Source: JASHPR01 sp963795055 (lineage in GTDB: Bacteria; Actinomycetota; Actinomycetes; Streptosporangiales; Streptosporangiaceae). From it: a stretch of DNA of 64,000 nt. Location of the stretch: assembly GCA_963795055.1 (NCBI GenBank), contig CAWCGJ010000003.1, positions 101,362-165,361 on the forward strand, written 5' to 3'. Below, piece by piece: positions 35,781-44,456 of the stretch; the stretch's first letter is position 1, and each line of letters begins with the position of its first letter. The notes beneath the pieces are model-generated. The model had not been told where the DNA came from and made no database searches. It saw only the letters and a list, made by a program, of their open reading frames with translations. The position numbers and the translations under genes were made by a program.

Positions 35781-35877
35781 TCGCCTCCGGGGCGCTATTA
35801 GGCGCCGCCTTCCCTCGTCACTCGGTCGCAAGCTCCCTCGCTCCTCAGTCCGGGCGGCACCGCGCCCCTCCGGCTCC
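35781..35877. repeat. 97-bp dispersed repeat, copy 2
   Basis: Aligns with 9654-9750 without gaps at about 90%. The small hairpin GGCGC-(6)-GCGCC is kept while its loop differs (TATTAG here, TTTGAG there). It lies between the PPOX start and the end of the second MetE-like gene. Confidence 0.8.
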
Positions 35878-35899
35878 CTGGCCGAGCCTAGCGGGGCGG

Positions 35900-36925
35900 T
35901 CAGCCGCCCAGCTCGGCGCGGAGCACCGCGGCCGCCTCGGTCATCGCGGCCAGCTTGTCCGCGGCGGACGCCCGGGGCAGGTACTTCATCCCGCAGTCCG
36001 GGGCGAGCACGATGCGCTCGGCCGGGACGTAGGGCAGGGCCCGGGAGACCCGCTCGGCCACCTGGCCGGGCGTCTCCACGGCGGGGTCGTTCAGGTCGAG
36101 GACGCCCAGGATGATCGTCTTGCCGTCCAGGGCGGCCAGCACCGAGCAGTCCAGCCCCGACTGCGCGGTCTCGATCGACACCTGGTCGGCCGTGCTTCCG
36201 GCCAGCTCGGGCAGGAACGAGTAGCCCTCCGGGCGGTCGTGGATGATCGCCGCGTACCCGAAGCACAGGTGCACCGCCGTGGTCCCGGTCGCGCCCTCCA
36301 GGGCCCGGTTCACCACCGCCACCCCGTACTTGCGCGCCTCCTCCGGGCGGGCCTGCAGGTAGGGCTCGTCGAGCTGCACGATGTCGGCCCCGGCCGCGAA
36401 CAGGTCCTTGACCTCCTCGTTGACGGCCTCGGCGTAGCCGAAGGCCGCCGCTTCGCGGTCCGGGTAGTAGTCGTTCTGCGCCTGCTGCGCCATCGTGAAC
36501 GGGCCGGGCACTGTCACCTTGACGGTCCGCGCGGTGTGGGCGCGCAGGAACTCCAGGTCGTCGGCCTGCACCGGATGGCGGCGGCGGATCGGGCCGACAA
36601 CCCGGGGCACCGGGTTCGGGTGCCCGCTGCGGTCCAGGGCGGTGCCGGGGTTGTCGATGTCGACCCCGTCCAGCGCGGTGGCGAACCGGTTGGAGTAGCT
36701 CTCCCGGCGGATCTCGCCGTCGGTGATGATGTCCAGGCCCGCATCCTCCTGGGCCCTGATCGCGAGCAGGGTGGCGTCCTGCTGCGCCTGCTCGAGGTAC
36801 GCGGGATCGACCCGCCACAGCTCGCGGGCCCGTACCCGCGGCGGGAACCGGCCGGCCAGCCGCTCCCGGTCGATCAGCCAGTCGGGCTGGGGGTAGCTGC
36901 CCACGAGCGAGGTGGGGAAGAGCAC
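35900..36925 (-). CDS. Second core MetE-like methyltransferase
   Basis: 341 residues, catalytic half only. Zinc ligands: H and C in VHLCFGYAA, E in QVSIETAQSG, C in LAPDCGMKYLP. It starts LFPTSLVGSYPQPDW after GTG 36925, which is 5 bases from GGAGG and 11 bases from the IspH-like stop. It differs clearly from the copy at 22382-23473, so the window holds two non-identical core-MetE proteins. The methyl acceptor may be homocysteine or another thiol. Confidence 0.8.
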   Translation of the reverse strand: MLFPTSLVGSYPQPDWLIDRERLAGRFPPRVRARELWRVDPAYLEQAQQDATLLAIRAQEDAGLDIITDGEIRRESYSNRFATALDGVDIDNPGTALDRSGHPNPVPRVVGPIRRRHPVQADDLEFLRAHTARTVKVTVPGPFTMAQQAQNDYYPDREAAAFGYAEAVNEEVKDLFAAGADIVQLDEPYLQARPEEARKYGVAVVNRALEGATGTTAVHLCFGYAAIIHDRPEGYSFLPELAGSTADQVSIETAQSGLDCSVLAALDGKTIILGVLDLNDPAVETPGQVAERVSRALPYVPAERIVLAPDCGMKYLPRASAADKLAAMTEAAAVLRAELGG

Positions 36926-36936
36926 GTCGGCCTCCG

Positions 36937-38226
36937 TCAGTCTGATGCGGACTGCCCGGTAGACGCTACCCCCACGATGTCGGTGCTGACGCGCCGGCTG
37001 GTCACGCTCAGCGGGCCGAGCCCGGACAGGGCCCGGGTGACCTCCCCGGCCAGCGCCGGGCTGGCCGACGTCGACTCCGCCAGGCCGATGGCGCTCGTCC
37101 CGCCCAGCATGGCCGGGGCGATGTCGCCGGGCTCGGCGATGACGTGCGTCCTGGCCCCGCAGGCGCGGGCCAGCCCGGAGACCTGCTTGCTGTCCGGCGC
37201 GTCGGCGGAGCCGAGCACGAGCATCACGTCGGACGCCGACGCGATGACGCGGATCGTCTCGGCCCGGTCGGAGGCGGCGTAGCAGAACCCGTCCGGGTGC
37301 GGGCCGTGCACCGCCGGGAACCGCGACCGCAGCGCCGCGGCCGCCGGCCCGAAGTCCTCCACCGGGATGCCGGGCTGCAGCAGGTAGGAGACCCGCCGCG
37401 CGTCGGCCACCTGCAGCACCCCGGTGCTGGCCGGGGTGGTGACGGAGACCACCGTGGTCTTCCCGGGGGCCTGGCCGACGATCCCGGCCACGGCCGCGTG
37501 GTCGGGCTGGCCCAGCAGCACGAGATCGTCGCCGCGCTCGGCGAACTTCCTGGCCTCGGCGTGCACCCGCGCGACCAGGGAGCAGGTCGCGTCGATGATC
37601 TTGAGCCCGCGGTCCGCCGCCTCGGCGTGCGTGGCCGGGCAGAAGCCGTGGGCCGGGAAAACCACGATCGCTCCGTCCGGGACCTGGTCCAGCGACCCGG
37701 CGAAGACCACTCCCTGTTCCGCCAGCTCCGAGATCGTTTCCGCGTCGCCCGCCAGCTCCCCGCAGACGTGCACGGTGCCGTGGTCGGTCGCGGCCCGGCG
37801 TACCGCGCGCAGTGCCTGCCTCGCGCCGTCGCACCACGGGCTGGCGGCGGTCAGCAGCCGGCGGGTCCCGAACACGGCGGACCACTCGTCCACCGCCGCC
37901 CGGGCTGCCGCCACGGCGACGCGGTCCACCGGGCTGGCCGCGGCGGCCACGGCGGCCGTGGTGCCGTCCCGCTGCAAGCAGGTCGCGACGAAGACCGCCG
38001 CGCCGCCCTCGTCGTCGGACGGGTCGACGCACTGCCCGACCGGGGCGTAGCTGACCCGCTTTCCCTTGCGCCGCAGGCTCCCGCCGACCAGCGGCGCGGC
38101 GGGACTGGGCACCGCGCCCCGGACCGGGTCTCCGACCTCGGTCGGGACCAGGACCTCACCCGGGGGCACCTGGGTGCCGGGCGCCACGAATTCGCGCACA
38201 GCCGGTCGGTTCATCGGCCCGTCCAT
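36937..38226 (-). CDS. IspH/LytB-like Fe-S protein with N-terminal extension
   Basis: 429 residues against about 310-330 for IspH. After an unassigned 125-residue N-terminus the three cluster cysteines appear in IspH context: ASPWCDGARQAL, IDATCSLVARVH and GFCYAASDRAETIR, together with FPAHGFCPATH. The substrate motif of true IspH (SSNSNRL-like) is replaced by GSADAPDSKQ, and the TQTTLS segment is not kept. So a [4Fe-4S] reductase-type fold is likely, but probably not the MEP-pathway enzyme. It is the upstream gene of a two-gene unit with the core MetE. Confidence 0.65.
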   Translation of the reverse strand: MDGPMNRPAVREFVAPGTQVPPGEVLVPTEVGDPVRGAVPSPAAPLVGGSLRRKGKRVSYAPVGQCVDPSDDEGGAAVFVATCLQRDGTTAAVAAAASPVDRVAVAAARAAVDEWSAVFGTRRLLTAASPWCDGARQALRAVRRAATDHGTVHVCGELAGDAETISELAEQGVVFAGSLDQVPDGAIVVFPAHGFCPATHAEAADRGLKIIDATCSLVARVHAEARKFAERGDDLVLLGQPDHAAVAGIVGQAPGKTTVVSVTTPASTGVLQVADARRVSYLLQPGIPVEDFGPAAAALRSRFPAVHGPHPDGFCYAASDRAETIRVIASASDVMLVLGSADAPDSKQVSGLARACGARTHVIAEPGDIAPAMLGGTSAIGLAESTSASPALAGEVTRALSGLGPLSVTSRRVSTDIVGVASTGQSASD

Positions 38227-38412
38227 CCCCGGGGAGCCGTGACCTAAACCGGCCCGCGGTGCCGCCCCCCATGGTCTCGTTTCACCCCGGCACCGCGATG
38301 CCGGCCGGAAAGCTCATTCCCCGGTCAGTATCCCCTTTTGTTCACGGGAGCCTCAAGGCTGGGCCACGGCCGAAAGTTGATTATGCCGATCTGAATTAGG
38401 TAAATTGCACGA

Positions 38413-38440
38413 GGAGTCGCCCCGCTATCCGGGCGACTCC
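38413..38440 (+). promoter_or_regulatory. Perfect leader hairpin before carbonic anhydrase
   Basis: GGAGTCGCCC (38413-38422) and GGGCGACTCC (38431-38440) form a perfect 10-bp stem with loop CGCTATCC, 57 bases before the start codon. AT-rich promoter-like sequence (TTGATT about 38376, TAAATT about 38401) is just upstream, so the hairpin should be in the 5' UTR. It has no U-tract. Confidence 0.55.
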
Positions 38441-38496
38441 GGTGCTCAAGGCCCTCCACCGCCACCCGCCGCGACCACGGGAAGGAAACCCGAGCC

Positions 38497-38985
38497 ATGT
38501 CGGTCACCGATGAGCTCCTGGCCAACAACCAGCGATACGCCGAGACGTTCCGCGGGCCGCTGCCCCTGCCGCCCGGCCGCGGCGTGGCCGTCATCGCCTG
38601 CATGGACGCCCGCCTGAACGTGTACGCGATCCTGGGGCTCGCTGAGGGCGAGGCGCACGTGATCCGCAACGCGGGCGGCGTAGTCACCGATGACGAGATC
38701 CGCTCCCTGGCCATCAGCCAGCGCCTGCTCGGTACCCGCGAGATCATCCTGATCCACCACACCGACTGCGGGATGCTCACCTTCACCGACGACGACTTCA
38801 AGGCGGCCATCCAGGCGGACACCGGCATCAAGCCGCCGTGGGCGGCCGAGGCCTTCGGCGACCTCGACACCGACGTCCGCCAGTCGATCGCCCGGATCAA
38901 GGCGAGCCCGTTCGTGCCGCACACCGAGGCGGTGCGCGGCTTCGTGTTCGACGTCGCGACCGGCAAGCTCAACGAGGTGAGCTAG
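38497..38985 (+). CDS. Beta-class carbonic anhydrase
   Basis: 162-residue zinc enzyme for CO2/bicarbonate interconversion. Zinc ligands: Cys in VIACMDARLNVY (about residue 34), His and Cys in IHHTDCGM (about 88-91). The Asp-Arg dyad DAR is present. It is a short beta-CA as common in actinobacteria. Bicarbonate supply would help the biotin carboxylase 22 kb away, but they are not in one operon. Its stop is 7 bases from the stop of the convergent PAC2 gene. Confidence 0.9.
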   Translation: MSVTDELLANNQRYAETFRGPLPLPPGRGVAVIACMDARLNVYAILGLAEGEAHVIRNAGGVVTDDEIRSLAISQRLLGTREIILIHHTDCGMLTFTDDDFKAAIQADTGIKPPWAAEAFGDLDTDVRQSIARIKASPFVPHTEAVRGFVFDVATGKLNEVS

Positions 38986-38992
38986 CCGGGCC

Positions 38993-39910
38993 TCAGGCGT
39001 CCGGCGGGTCGCTCCGGCCCTGCTGCTCGGCGAGAAAGCGCTCGAACTGCGCGCCGAGTTCCTCGGCGGTCGGCATGTTCTCCGGCTCCTCGGCCGGCCC
39101 GCCGTCGTTCTCCGCGGCGAAGGCGTCGTACTGCTGCTCCAGGGCCTGAACGACCTCCGAGACCTCCTCCGACCCCTCGACCTGCCTGGCTATCTCCAGG
39201 TCGGTCCGGTGCGCCGCCTCGCGCAGCGCGTCCGCGGGCAGGGCCAGGCCGGTCGCCCGCTGCACGGACTCGAGCAGGGTGACCGCCGCCGCCGGGTAGG
39301 CGGCCTGCGCGAGATAGTGCGGCACGTGCACCGCGAATCCGATCGCCGAGCGGTCGCTCTCGCCCATCCGCAGCTCGAGCAGCGCGGCCACGCTGCCGGG
39401 AACCTGCAGCCGGTCGACCAGCGGCCGGTAGCCCTCGACGAGGTCGGTGCGCGTGGCGTGCGCGGTGATGCCGAGCGGCCTGGTGTGCGGGGCGCCCATC
39501 GGGATGCCGTGGAATCCGACCGCCAGCCGGACCCGCAGCGCTGCGGTGAGGTCGAGCACCGCGGTGGTGAACGAGTTCCAGTCGTGGTCCGGCTCGGGGC
39601 CATTCAGCAGCAGGAACGGGGTCCCGGCCGCGTCGCGCAGCAGCGAGATCGCGATCTCCGGCTCGTCGTAGCTCTCCCAGTGATCCTTGGCGAAGGTCAT
39701 CACCGGCCGCCGGGACCGGTAGTCGAGCAGGGAGTCCACGTCGAACCTGGCGATCTCGTTGTGCGCCAGCGCGCCCAGCAGGTGCGTGGTGAGCAGGCGG
39801 CCGGCTCCGCCCGCGTCGATGAACCCGTCGAGGTAGTAGAGCATCACGACGTCATCGAGCTCGGGCGCGTCAGGGCTCACCTGGTAGAGGTCTCCCGGGT
39901 CACGCGCCAC
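38993..39910 (-). CDS. PAC2-family protein
   Basis: 305 residues. The PAC2 pattern is seen: VVMLYYLDGFIDAGGAGRL at the N-terminus, PFLLLNGPEPDHDW, VGFHGIPMGAPHTRP, and VPHYLAQAAYPAAAVTLL. The C-terminus is acidic and helical (EEVSEVVQALEQQYDAFAAE), typical of actinobacterial PAC2 proteins linked to proteasome assembly chaperones. Cytoplasmic, exact role unknown. Confidence 0.85.
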   Translation of the reverse strand: MARDPGDLYQVSPDAPELDDVVMLYYLDGFIDAGGAGRLLTTHLLGALAHNEIARFDVDSLLDYRSRRPVMTFAKDHWESYDEPEIAISLLRDAAGTPFLLLNGPEPDHDWNSFTTAVLDLTAALRVRLAVGFHGIPMGAPHTRPLGITAHATRTDLVEGYRPLVDRLQVPGSVAALLELRMGESDRSAIGFAVHVPHYLAQAAYPAAAVTLLESVQRATGLALPADALREAAHRTDLEIARQVEGSEEVSEVVQALEQQYDAFAAENDGGPAEEPENMPTAEELGAQFERFLAEQQGRSDPPDA

Positions 39911-40019
39911 GTTCGCCGCCTCCTCAGCCGTTGCTCACTACAAGTCTTACCAACGCTCGGTGATGCTTGGACAATCCGCGGGCAGGAAACTGCCGGGCCC
40001 GGCCGGCCGGGACGCCGTG

Positions 40020-40601
40020 TCAGCGGTCCCGGACCTGGCCGCCGTCGCGCGGGGCCCGGCCACCGTCGAGGGGCGCCCGGCTGTCCCGCCATTTGCCGAT
40101 GACGAGCGGCAGCTCGGAGCTGACGAACTCGAAAAACCGTACCGACTCGGCGACCCGTACCCCGGCCGGCGTGTCCGCGCCGAGGACGCCGACTCCCTCC
40201 CGCAGCACCGACGTCCACCGGGCCATGAGGTGATCGCGGATTCCGATGACCTCGTCCCAGACGTGGTCCGGTGCCCGGTAGTAATGGCGGCGTGAGCCGG
40301 GTTCGCTTTCCCGGCGGACCATGCCGACCTGGATCAGGTAACGTACCGCGCCCGACACCGCGGCCGGGCTGACTTGCAGCCTGGTCGCCAGGTCGGCGGC
40401 GGTGAGCCGGCCCGAGTCCGAGGTCAGCAGCGCCGCGAAGACACGGGCCGGCATTCGCGGGACGCCCATCTCGACCAGGGCCGAGGCAAAGTCCTCGACG
40501 AAGCGGCCCACGGCCGCTTCGTCGCGCGCCGGGGCGGGCGTGGGCTCGGGCGGCGAGGAGGCGTCGTCGCCGCGTGCCGCGCGCGTGGTATGGCTCGTCA
40601 A
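40020..40601 (-). CDS. MarR-family transcriptional regulator
   Basis: 193 residues. Winged helix: ARVFAALLTSDSGRLTAADL, then LQVSPAAVSGAVRYL and RRESEPGSRRHYYRA. A GbsR/MarR-like type with an N-terminal Pro/Ala tail. It is divergent from the ABC exporter genes across a 77-bp AT-rich gap with an inverted repeat, so it probably represses them. Confidence 0.85.
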   Translation of the reverse strand: MTSHTTRAARGDDASSPPEPTPAPARDEAAVGRFVEDFASALVEMGVPRMPARVFAALLTSDSGRLTAADLATRLQVSPAAVSGAVRYLIQVGMVRRESEPGSRRHYYRAPDHVWDEVIGIRDHLMARWTSVLREGVGVLGADTPAGVRVAESVRFFEFVSSELPLVIGKWRDSRAPLDGGRAPRDGGQVRDR

Positions 40602-40642
40602 ACCGTCGTCCCCTGAGTTTTCCGGAGCGTTGTGTTCAGAGT

Positions 40643-40660
40643 TTTCAGTAATTTATGAAA
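40643..40660. promoter_or_regulatory. MarR operator candidate
   Basis: TTTCA-GTAATTTA-TGAAA is an inverted repeat 19 bases before the ABC ATPase start. A GAGTTTTC octamer occurs twice (about 40615 and 40639). The AT content is far above the surroundings. Confidence 0.5.
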
Positions 40661-40678
40661 GTAGTGTAGCCTGACCTC

Positions 40679-41629
40679 ATGACTGAGGCTATCGCCGTGT
40701 CTAGCCTGCGCAAGTCGTACGGCAAGACGGTAGCGCTCGACGGGCTGGACCTGAGCGTGGCCGAGGGCGAGGTGCACGGTTTTCTCGGCCCGAACGGCTC
40801 GGGGAAGACCACCACGATCAGGATCCTGCTCGGCCTGCTGCGCGCCGACGGCGGCACCGCGCGGCTGCTTGGCGGCGACCCCTGGCGCGAGGCCACCGCG
40901 CTGCACCGCCGGCTCGCCTACGTGCCCGGCGACGTGACCCTCTGGCCCAGCCTCACCGGCGGCGAGGTCATCGACCTGCTCGGCCGGCTGCGCGGCAGCC
41001 TGGACGCCAAGCGGCGGGCCAGCCTGCTGGAGCGCTTCGACCTGGACCCGACCAAGAAGGCCCGCACGTACTCCAAGGGCAACCGCCAGAAGGTGGCGCT
41101 GATCGCGGCGCTCGCCTCCGACGTGGAGCTATTGATCCTCGACGAGCCCACCGCGGGCCTCGACCCGCTGATGGAGGCGGCGTTCCGCGAGAGCGTGGAG
41201 GAGGAACGGCACAGCGGGCGCACCGTCCTGCTGTCCAGCCACATCCTGTCCGAGGTGGAGGCGCTCTGCGAGCGGGTCACCATCATCCGGGCCGGCCGCA
41301 CCGCGGAGTCGGGGACCCTGGCCGAGCTGCGCCACCTGACCAGGACCTCGATCAGGGCCGACCTGGCCCGCCCGCCGGCCGGGCTCGAGCAGCTGCCGGG
41401 CGTGCACGACCTCGACCTGCAGGACTTCACCCAGCATGGCGCCGACCGGCAGGGCGCGACCGGGCTGGGCGCGCGGGTGCGGTGCGAGGTGGACAGCGAC
41501 AAGCTGGATGACGTGCTGCGGCATCTCGCCGACGCGGGCGTGCTCAGCCTGGTCAGCCAGCCGCCGACGCTGGAGGAGCTGTTCCTGCGGCATTACGCGG
41601 CCGCCGGCCAGCAGGAGATCCCGGCGTGA
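40679..41629 (+). CDS. ABC transporter ATP-binding protein
   Basis: 316 residues. Walker A GPNGSGKTT, signature YSKGNRQKVALIAAL (a variant of LSGGQ typical of drug-type exporters), Walker B LLILDEPTAGLDP, and a C-terminal regulatory extension of about 95 residues. It powers the permease encoded directly after it, with a 4-base overlap. DrrA-like antibiotic efflux ATPases look like this. Confidence 0.9.
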   Translation: MTEAIAVSSLRKSYGKTVALDGLDLSVAEGEVHGFLGPNGSGKTTTIRILLGLLRADGGTARLLGGDPWREATALHRRLAYVPGDVTLWPSLTGGEVIDLLGRLRGSLDAKRRASLLERFDLDPTKKARTYSKGNRQKVALIAALASDVELLILDEPTAGLDPLMEAAFRESVEEERHSGRTVLLSSHILSEVEALCERVTIIRAGRTAESGTLAELRHLTRTSIRADLARPPAGLEQLPGVHDLDLQDFTQHGADRQGATGLGARVRCEVDSDKLDDVLRHLADAGVLSLVSQPPTLEELFLRHYAAAGQQEIPA

Positions 41630-43275
41630 GCGCGCTGGCCGCGCCGGGCGCGCGGGGTGCGCAGGCCGGCCGGGAGTCGCCGCTCACCGGGTCGGGCGCC
41701 CTGGTCAAGCTGGCCGCGCGCCGGGACCGGGTCATGCTGCCGGCCTGGATCTACGTGATCACGATCCTGGTCGTCAGCACGGGCTACAGCTTCAAGGGGC
41801 TGTACAAGACGCCGGCGTCGCGGGAGGCGCTCGCCGCGGGCATCAGCCACGACCCGACCACGCTCGCGCTGGCCGGCCCGCTGTGGGGCACCTCGGTCGG
41901 CTCGCTGACCGCCTACAAGGTCGGCGCGTCCGCCGCGGTGGCGGCCGGCCTGATGAGCATCTTCATCGTGATCAGGCACACCAGGGCCGACGAGGAAGCG
42001 GGGCGCCTGGAGCTCATCGGATCGACGGCGGTGGGCCGCAGCGCCGCGCTGGCCGTCGGGGTGCTGCTCGCCGCCGTGGCCAACGGCGTGGCGGTGCTGC
42101 TGATCTTCGCCGGGCTGGCGATCGTGGGCCTGCCGGCCGGCGGCTCCGCGGCCCTCGCGCTCGCCATCGGCACGTGCGGGCTGCTGTTCGCGGCGGTCGC
42201 CGCGGTCGCGGCCCAGCTGTCCGAGAGCGCCCGCGGTGCCCGGGGGATCGCGATCTGCGTGCTCGCCGCGGCGTACCTGCTGATGTCGGCGGGCGCGGCC
42301 GCGGGTACCGGCGGCCTGGGGTGGCTGATATGGCTGTCCCCGATCGGCTGGGCGAACCAGGTCCGCGCCTACGCCGGCGATCGCTGGCTGGTGCTCGCGC
42401 TGCCGCTGGCCGCCACGGTGTTCGTGGCCGCCGCGGCCGCCTGGCTCGCGGGCCGACGCGACCTCGGCGCGGGCCTGGTCCCGCCCCGGCCGGGTCCGGC
42501 GCAGGCGGCCCGGTCGCTGCGCAGCCCGCTGGCCCTGGCCTGGCGGCTGCAGCGGGTCAGCCTGATCGGCTGGGCCGCCGGCGTGCTGGTCGCGGGGGCC
42601 GCGTTCGGATCGATCGCCAACAACATCGGCTCCCTGCTGGGCAGCGGCGCCCAGGTCAAGGACGCGATCGCGCGGCTCGGCGGCCAGTCCGGCCTGACCA
42701 ACGCCTACCTGGCGGCGATGATGGGCATCATGGGGCTGGTGGCGGCCGGGTACGCGGTCTCGGTGGTGCTGCACCTGAGGTCGGAGGAGACGTCGCAGCG
42801 CGCCGAGCCCGTGCTGGCCAGCGCGGCCGGCCGGCTGAGCTGGGGGTCCAGCTACCTGGTCGTCGCGGCCGCCGGGTCGGCCGTGGTGCTGGCCGCGGCC
42901 GGCCTCGGGGCGGGCCTCTCGTTCGGGCTGCGCGCCGGGGCGACCGGCGCGCAGCTGCCGCGCCTGCTCGGCGCCGCGCTCGCGCAGTGGCCGGCCGTGC
43001 TCGTGGTGGCGGCCGTCGCGATGCTGCTGTTCGGGCTGTGGCCGGAGTCCTGCGTGGCCGGCGGCTGGACGGCGCTCGGCGTGGCGGCCGCGGTCGTGCT
43101 GCTCGGGCCGACGCTACGGCTGGCCCAGCCCATCCAGGACATCTCCCCGTTCACCCACGTGCCCAGGCTGCCCGGCGGCACGGTGAGCACCGCGCCGCTG
43201 GCCTGGCTGGCCCTGGCGGCGGTGCTGCTGACCGCGGCCGGCCTGGCCGGCCTGCGCCGCCGCGACATCGGCTGA
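41626..43275 (+). CDS. ABC exporter permease (polyketide-antibiotic exporter-like)
   Basis: 549 residues with about 12 predicted helices in two halves, split by a basic loop near residues 275-295. Size and layout match the COG3559 exporter permeases that work with DrrA-type ATPases. The start GTG/ATG region overlaps the ATPase stop. The cargo is unknown; resistance or export of a hydrophobic compound is likely, under MarR control. Confidence 0.8.
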   Translation: MSALAAPGARGAQAGRESPLTGSGALVKLAARRDRVMLPAWIYVITILVVSTGYSFKGLYKTPASREALAAGISHDPTTLALAGPLWGTSVGSLTAYKVGASAAVAAGLMSIFIVIRHTRADEEAGRLELIGSTAVGRSAALAVGVLLAAVANGVAVLLIFAGLAIVGLPAGGSAALALAIGTCGLLFAAVAAVAAQLSESARGARGIAICVLAAAYLLMSAGAAAGTGGLGWLIWLSPIGWANQVRAYAGDRWLVLALPLAATVFVAAAAAWLAGRRDLGAGLVPPRPGPAQAARSLRSPLALAWRLQRVSLIGWAAGVLVAGAAFGSIANNIGSLLGSGAQVKDAIARLGGQSGLTNAYLAAMMGIMGLVAAGYAVSVVLHLRSEETSQRAEPVLASAAGRLSWGSSYLVVAAAGSAVVLAAAGLGAGLSFGLRAGATGAQLPRLLGAALAQWPAVLVVAAVAMLLFGLWPESCVAGGWTALGVAAAVVLLGPTLRLAQPIQDISPFTHVPRLPGGTVSTAPLAWLALAAVLLTAAGLAGLRRRDIG

Positions 43276-43371
43276 CGGGGGCCCGCGCCGCCAACCCGGG
43301 CCCTCCCGCATTTTGGATACAGTCGCCTATATGCTGGACGGAGTCGAGTCGGGCGACGCGGGGAGGCCCTG

Positions 43372-44076
43372 ATGAGCGTGGCCGGGACGTTCGGCGACGG
43401 CGCGGCGCCCGGGCCGATCCGGCCGGTAGAGCGGCCGGTGCCGCTGCGGCAGTCCGTGTACGAGGCTCTCGTCGAGCTGATCGTGGCCGGCGCGCTGCGC
43501 CCCGGCCAGCACCTGGTGGAGTCCGAGCTGGCCCGCCAGCTCGGGGTCAGCAGGCAGCCGGTACGCGAGGCGCTGCACCGGCTGGAGGCCGAAGGGTGGA
43601 TCGACCTGCGGCCGAGCCAGGGCGCCTTCGTGCACGTGCCGACCGACCAGGAGGTCGATCAGCTGCTCGACGTGCGGGAGCTGCTCGAGGGGGCGACGGC
43701 GCGGCTGGCGGCCCGCGCGGCGACTCCCGAGGCCGTGGCCCGGCTGCGGGTGGCCTGGGAGGAAGGACAGGCCGCCGTCGAGAGCGGGGACACGGCCGCC
43801 GCGGTGGCCGCCAACAACGACTTCCACGCCGCCGTGGCCGAGATCGCGGGAAACGCCGTGCTCGCGCAGCTGGCGGAGATCGTCGGCAGGCGGGTGCGCT
43901 GGCACTACCGGCAGGTGGCTCCCGCGCGCGGCCACGAGTCGTGGGCCGAGCACGCCGAGCTGGTCGCCGCGATCGAGGCGGGCGACCAGGACCGGGCCGC
44001 GACCCTGGCCCGGGTGCACACCGAGCGGACCAGAACGGCCTACCACGGCGAGGTCATGGCAGGCGGACCACGCTGA
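43372..44076 (+). CDS. FCD-domain GntR regulator
   Basis: 234 residues. HTH: LVESELARQLGVSRQPVREA near 45-65. The FCD ligand domain shows the metal-binding Asp/His pattern (NNDFHAAVAEIAGN, then EHAELVAAIEAGD). FadR-subfamily FCD proteins often sense small carboxylates, so the neighbouring oxalate-type transporter is a possible target. Upstream ATACAGTCGCCTATAT (about 43318-43333) is a candidate operator. The gene end overlaps the small gene on the other strand by 23 bases. Confidence 0.85.
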   Translation: MSVAGTFGDGAAPGPIRPVERPVPLRQSVYEALVELIVAGALRPGQHLVESELARQLGVSRQPVREALHRLEAEGWIDLRPSQGAFVHVPTDQEVDQLLDVRELLEGATARLAARAATPEAVARLRVAWEEGQAAVESGDTAAAVAANNDFHAAVAEIAGNAVLAQLAEIVGRRVRWHYRQVAPARGHESWAEHAELVAAIEAGDQDRAATLARVHTERTRTAYHGEVMAGGPR

Positions 44077-44350
44077 CCGGGTCGGCGGCGTACGGGTCCT
44101 GGGCGTTGTCGACGAGCTCGATCTCGCCGCGGTCGGACATGATGTGGAACGAGCCGTCGGCGCCGTACTCGCGGATAATCGTCGTGGTGCCGTCGGCGTG
44201 CGTGTAACGCTCCTGCGTGAAGCGCTCGGTGACGGTCTTCTCCGCGTCCACGGCGGGCTCGTCCCGCCAGACGAACCGGTACGGGGCGAGCGGCAGCCTC
44301 AGCTCGTAGGGGTAGCGGGCGGGCACGGGCGCTCCTTGGGATCCGGACAT
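44054..44350 (-). CDS. Hypothetical protein, 98 aa
   Basis: Soluble, strand-rich product (RYPYELRLPLAPYRFVWRDE, then TTTIIREYGADGSFHIMSD). I do not recognise the family. It lies 106 bases downstream of the OFA transporter on the same strand and may be its last operon member. Confidence 0.5.
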   Translation of the reverse strand: MSGSQGAPVPARYPYELRLPLAPYRFVWRDEPAVDAEKTVTERFTQERYTHADGTTTIIREYGADGSFHIMSDRGEIELVDNAQDPYAADPVSVVRLP

Positions 44351-44456
44351 ACGTGAATGTACCGTCAGGCGGCCGGGCCGCCCGACGGCACATCCACCGC
44401 TCCCGGTCGCGTGGGGGAGGAGACGACCGGGTGGTCTTCAGTTGTCCGACAGCGAG

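Noticed and set aside
36937..38226. Essential ispH of the MEP pathway
   Set aside because: Substrate motifs are altered and a long extension is present, although the cluster cysteines are kept.
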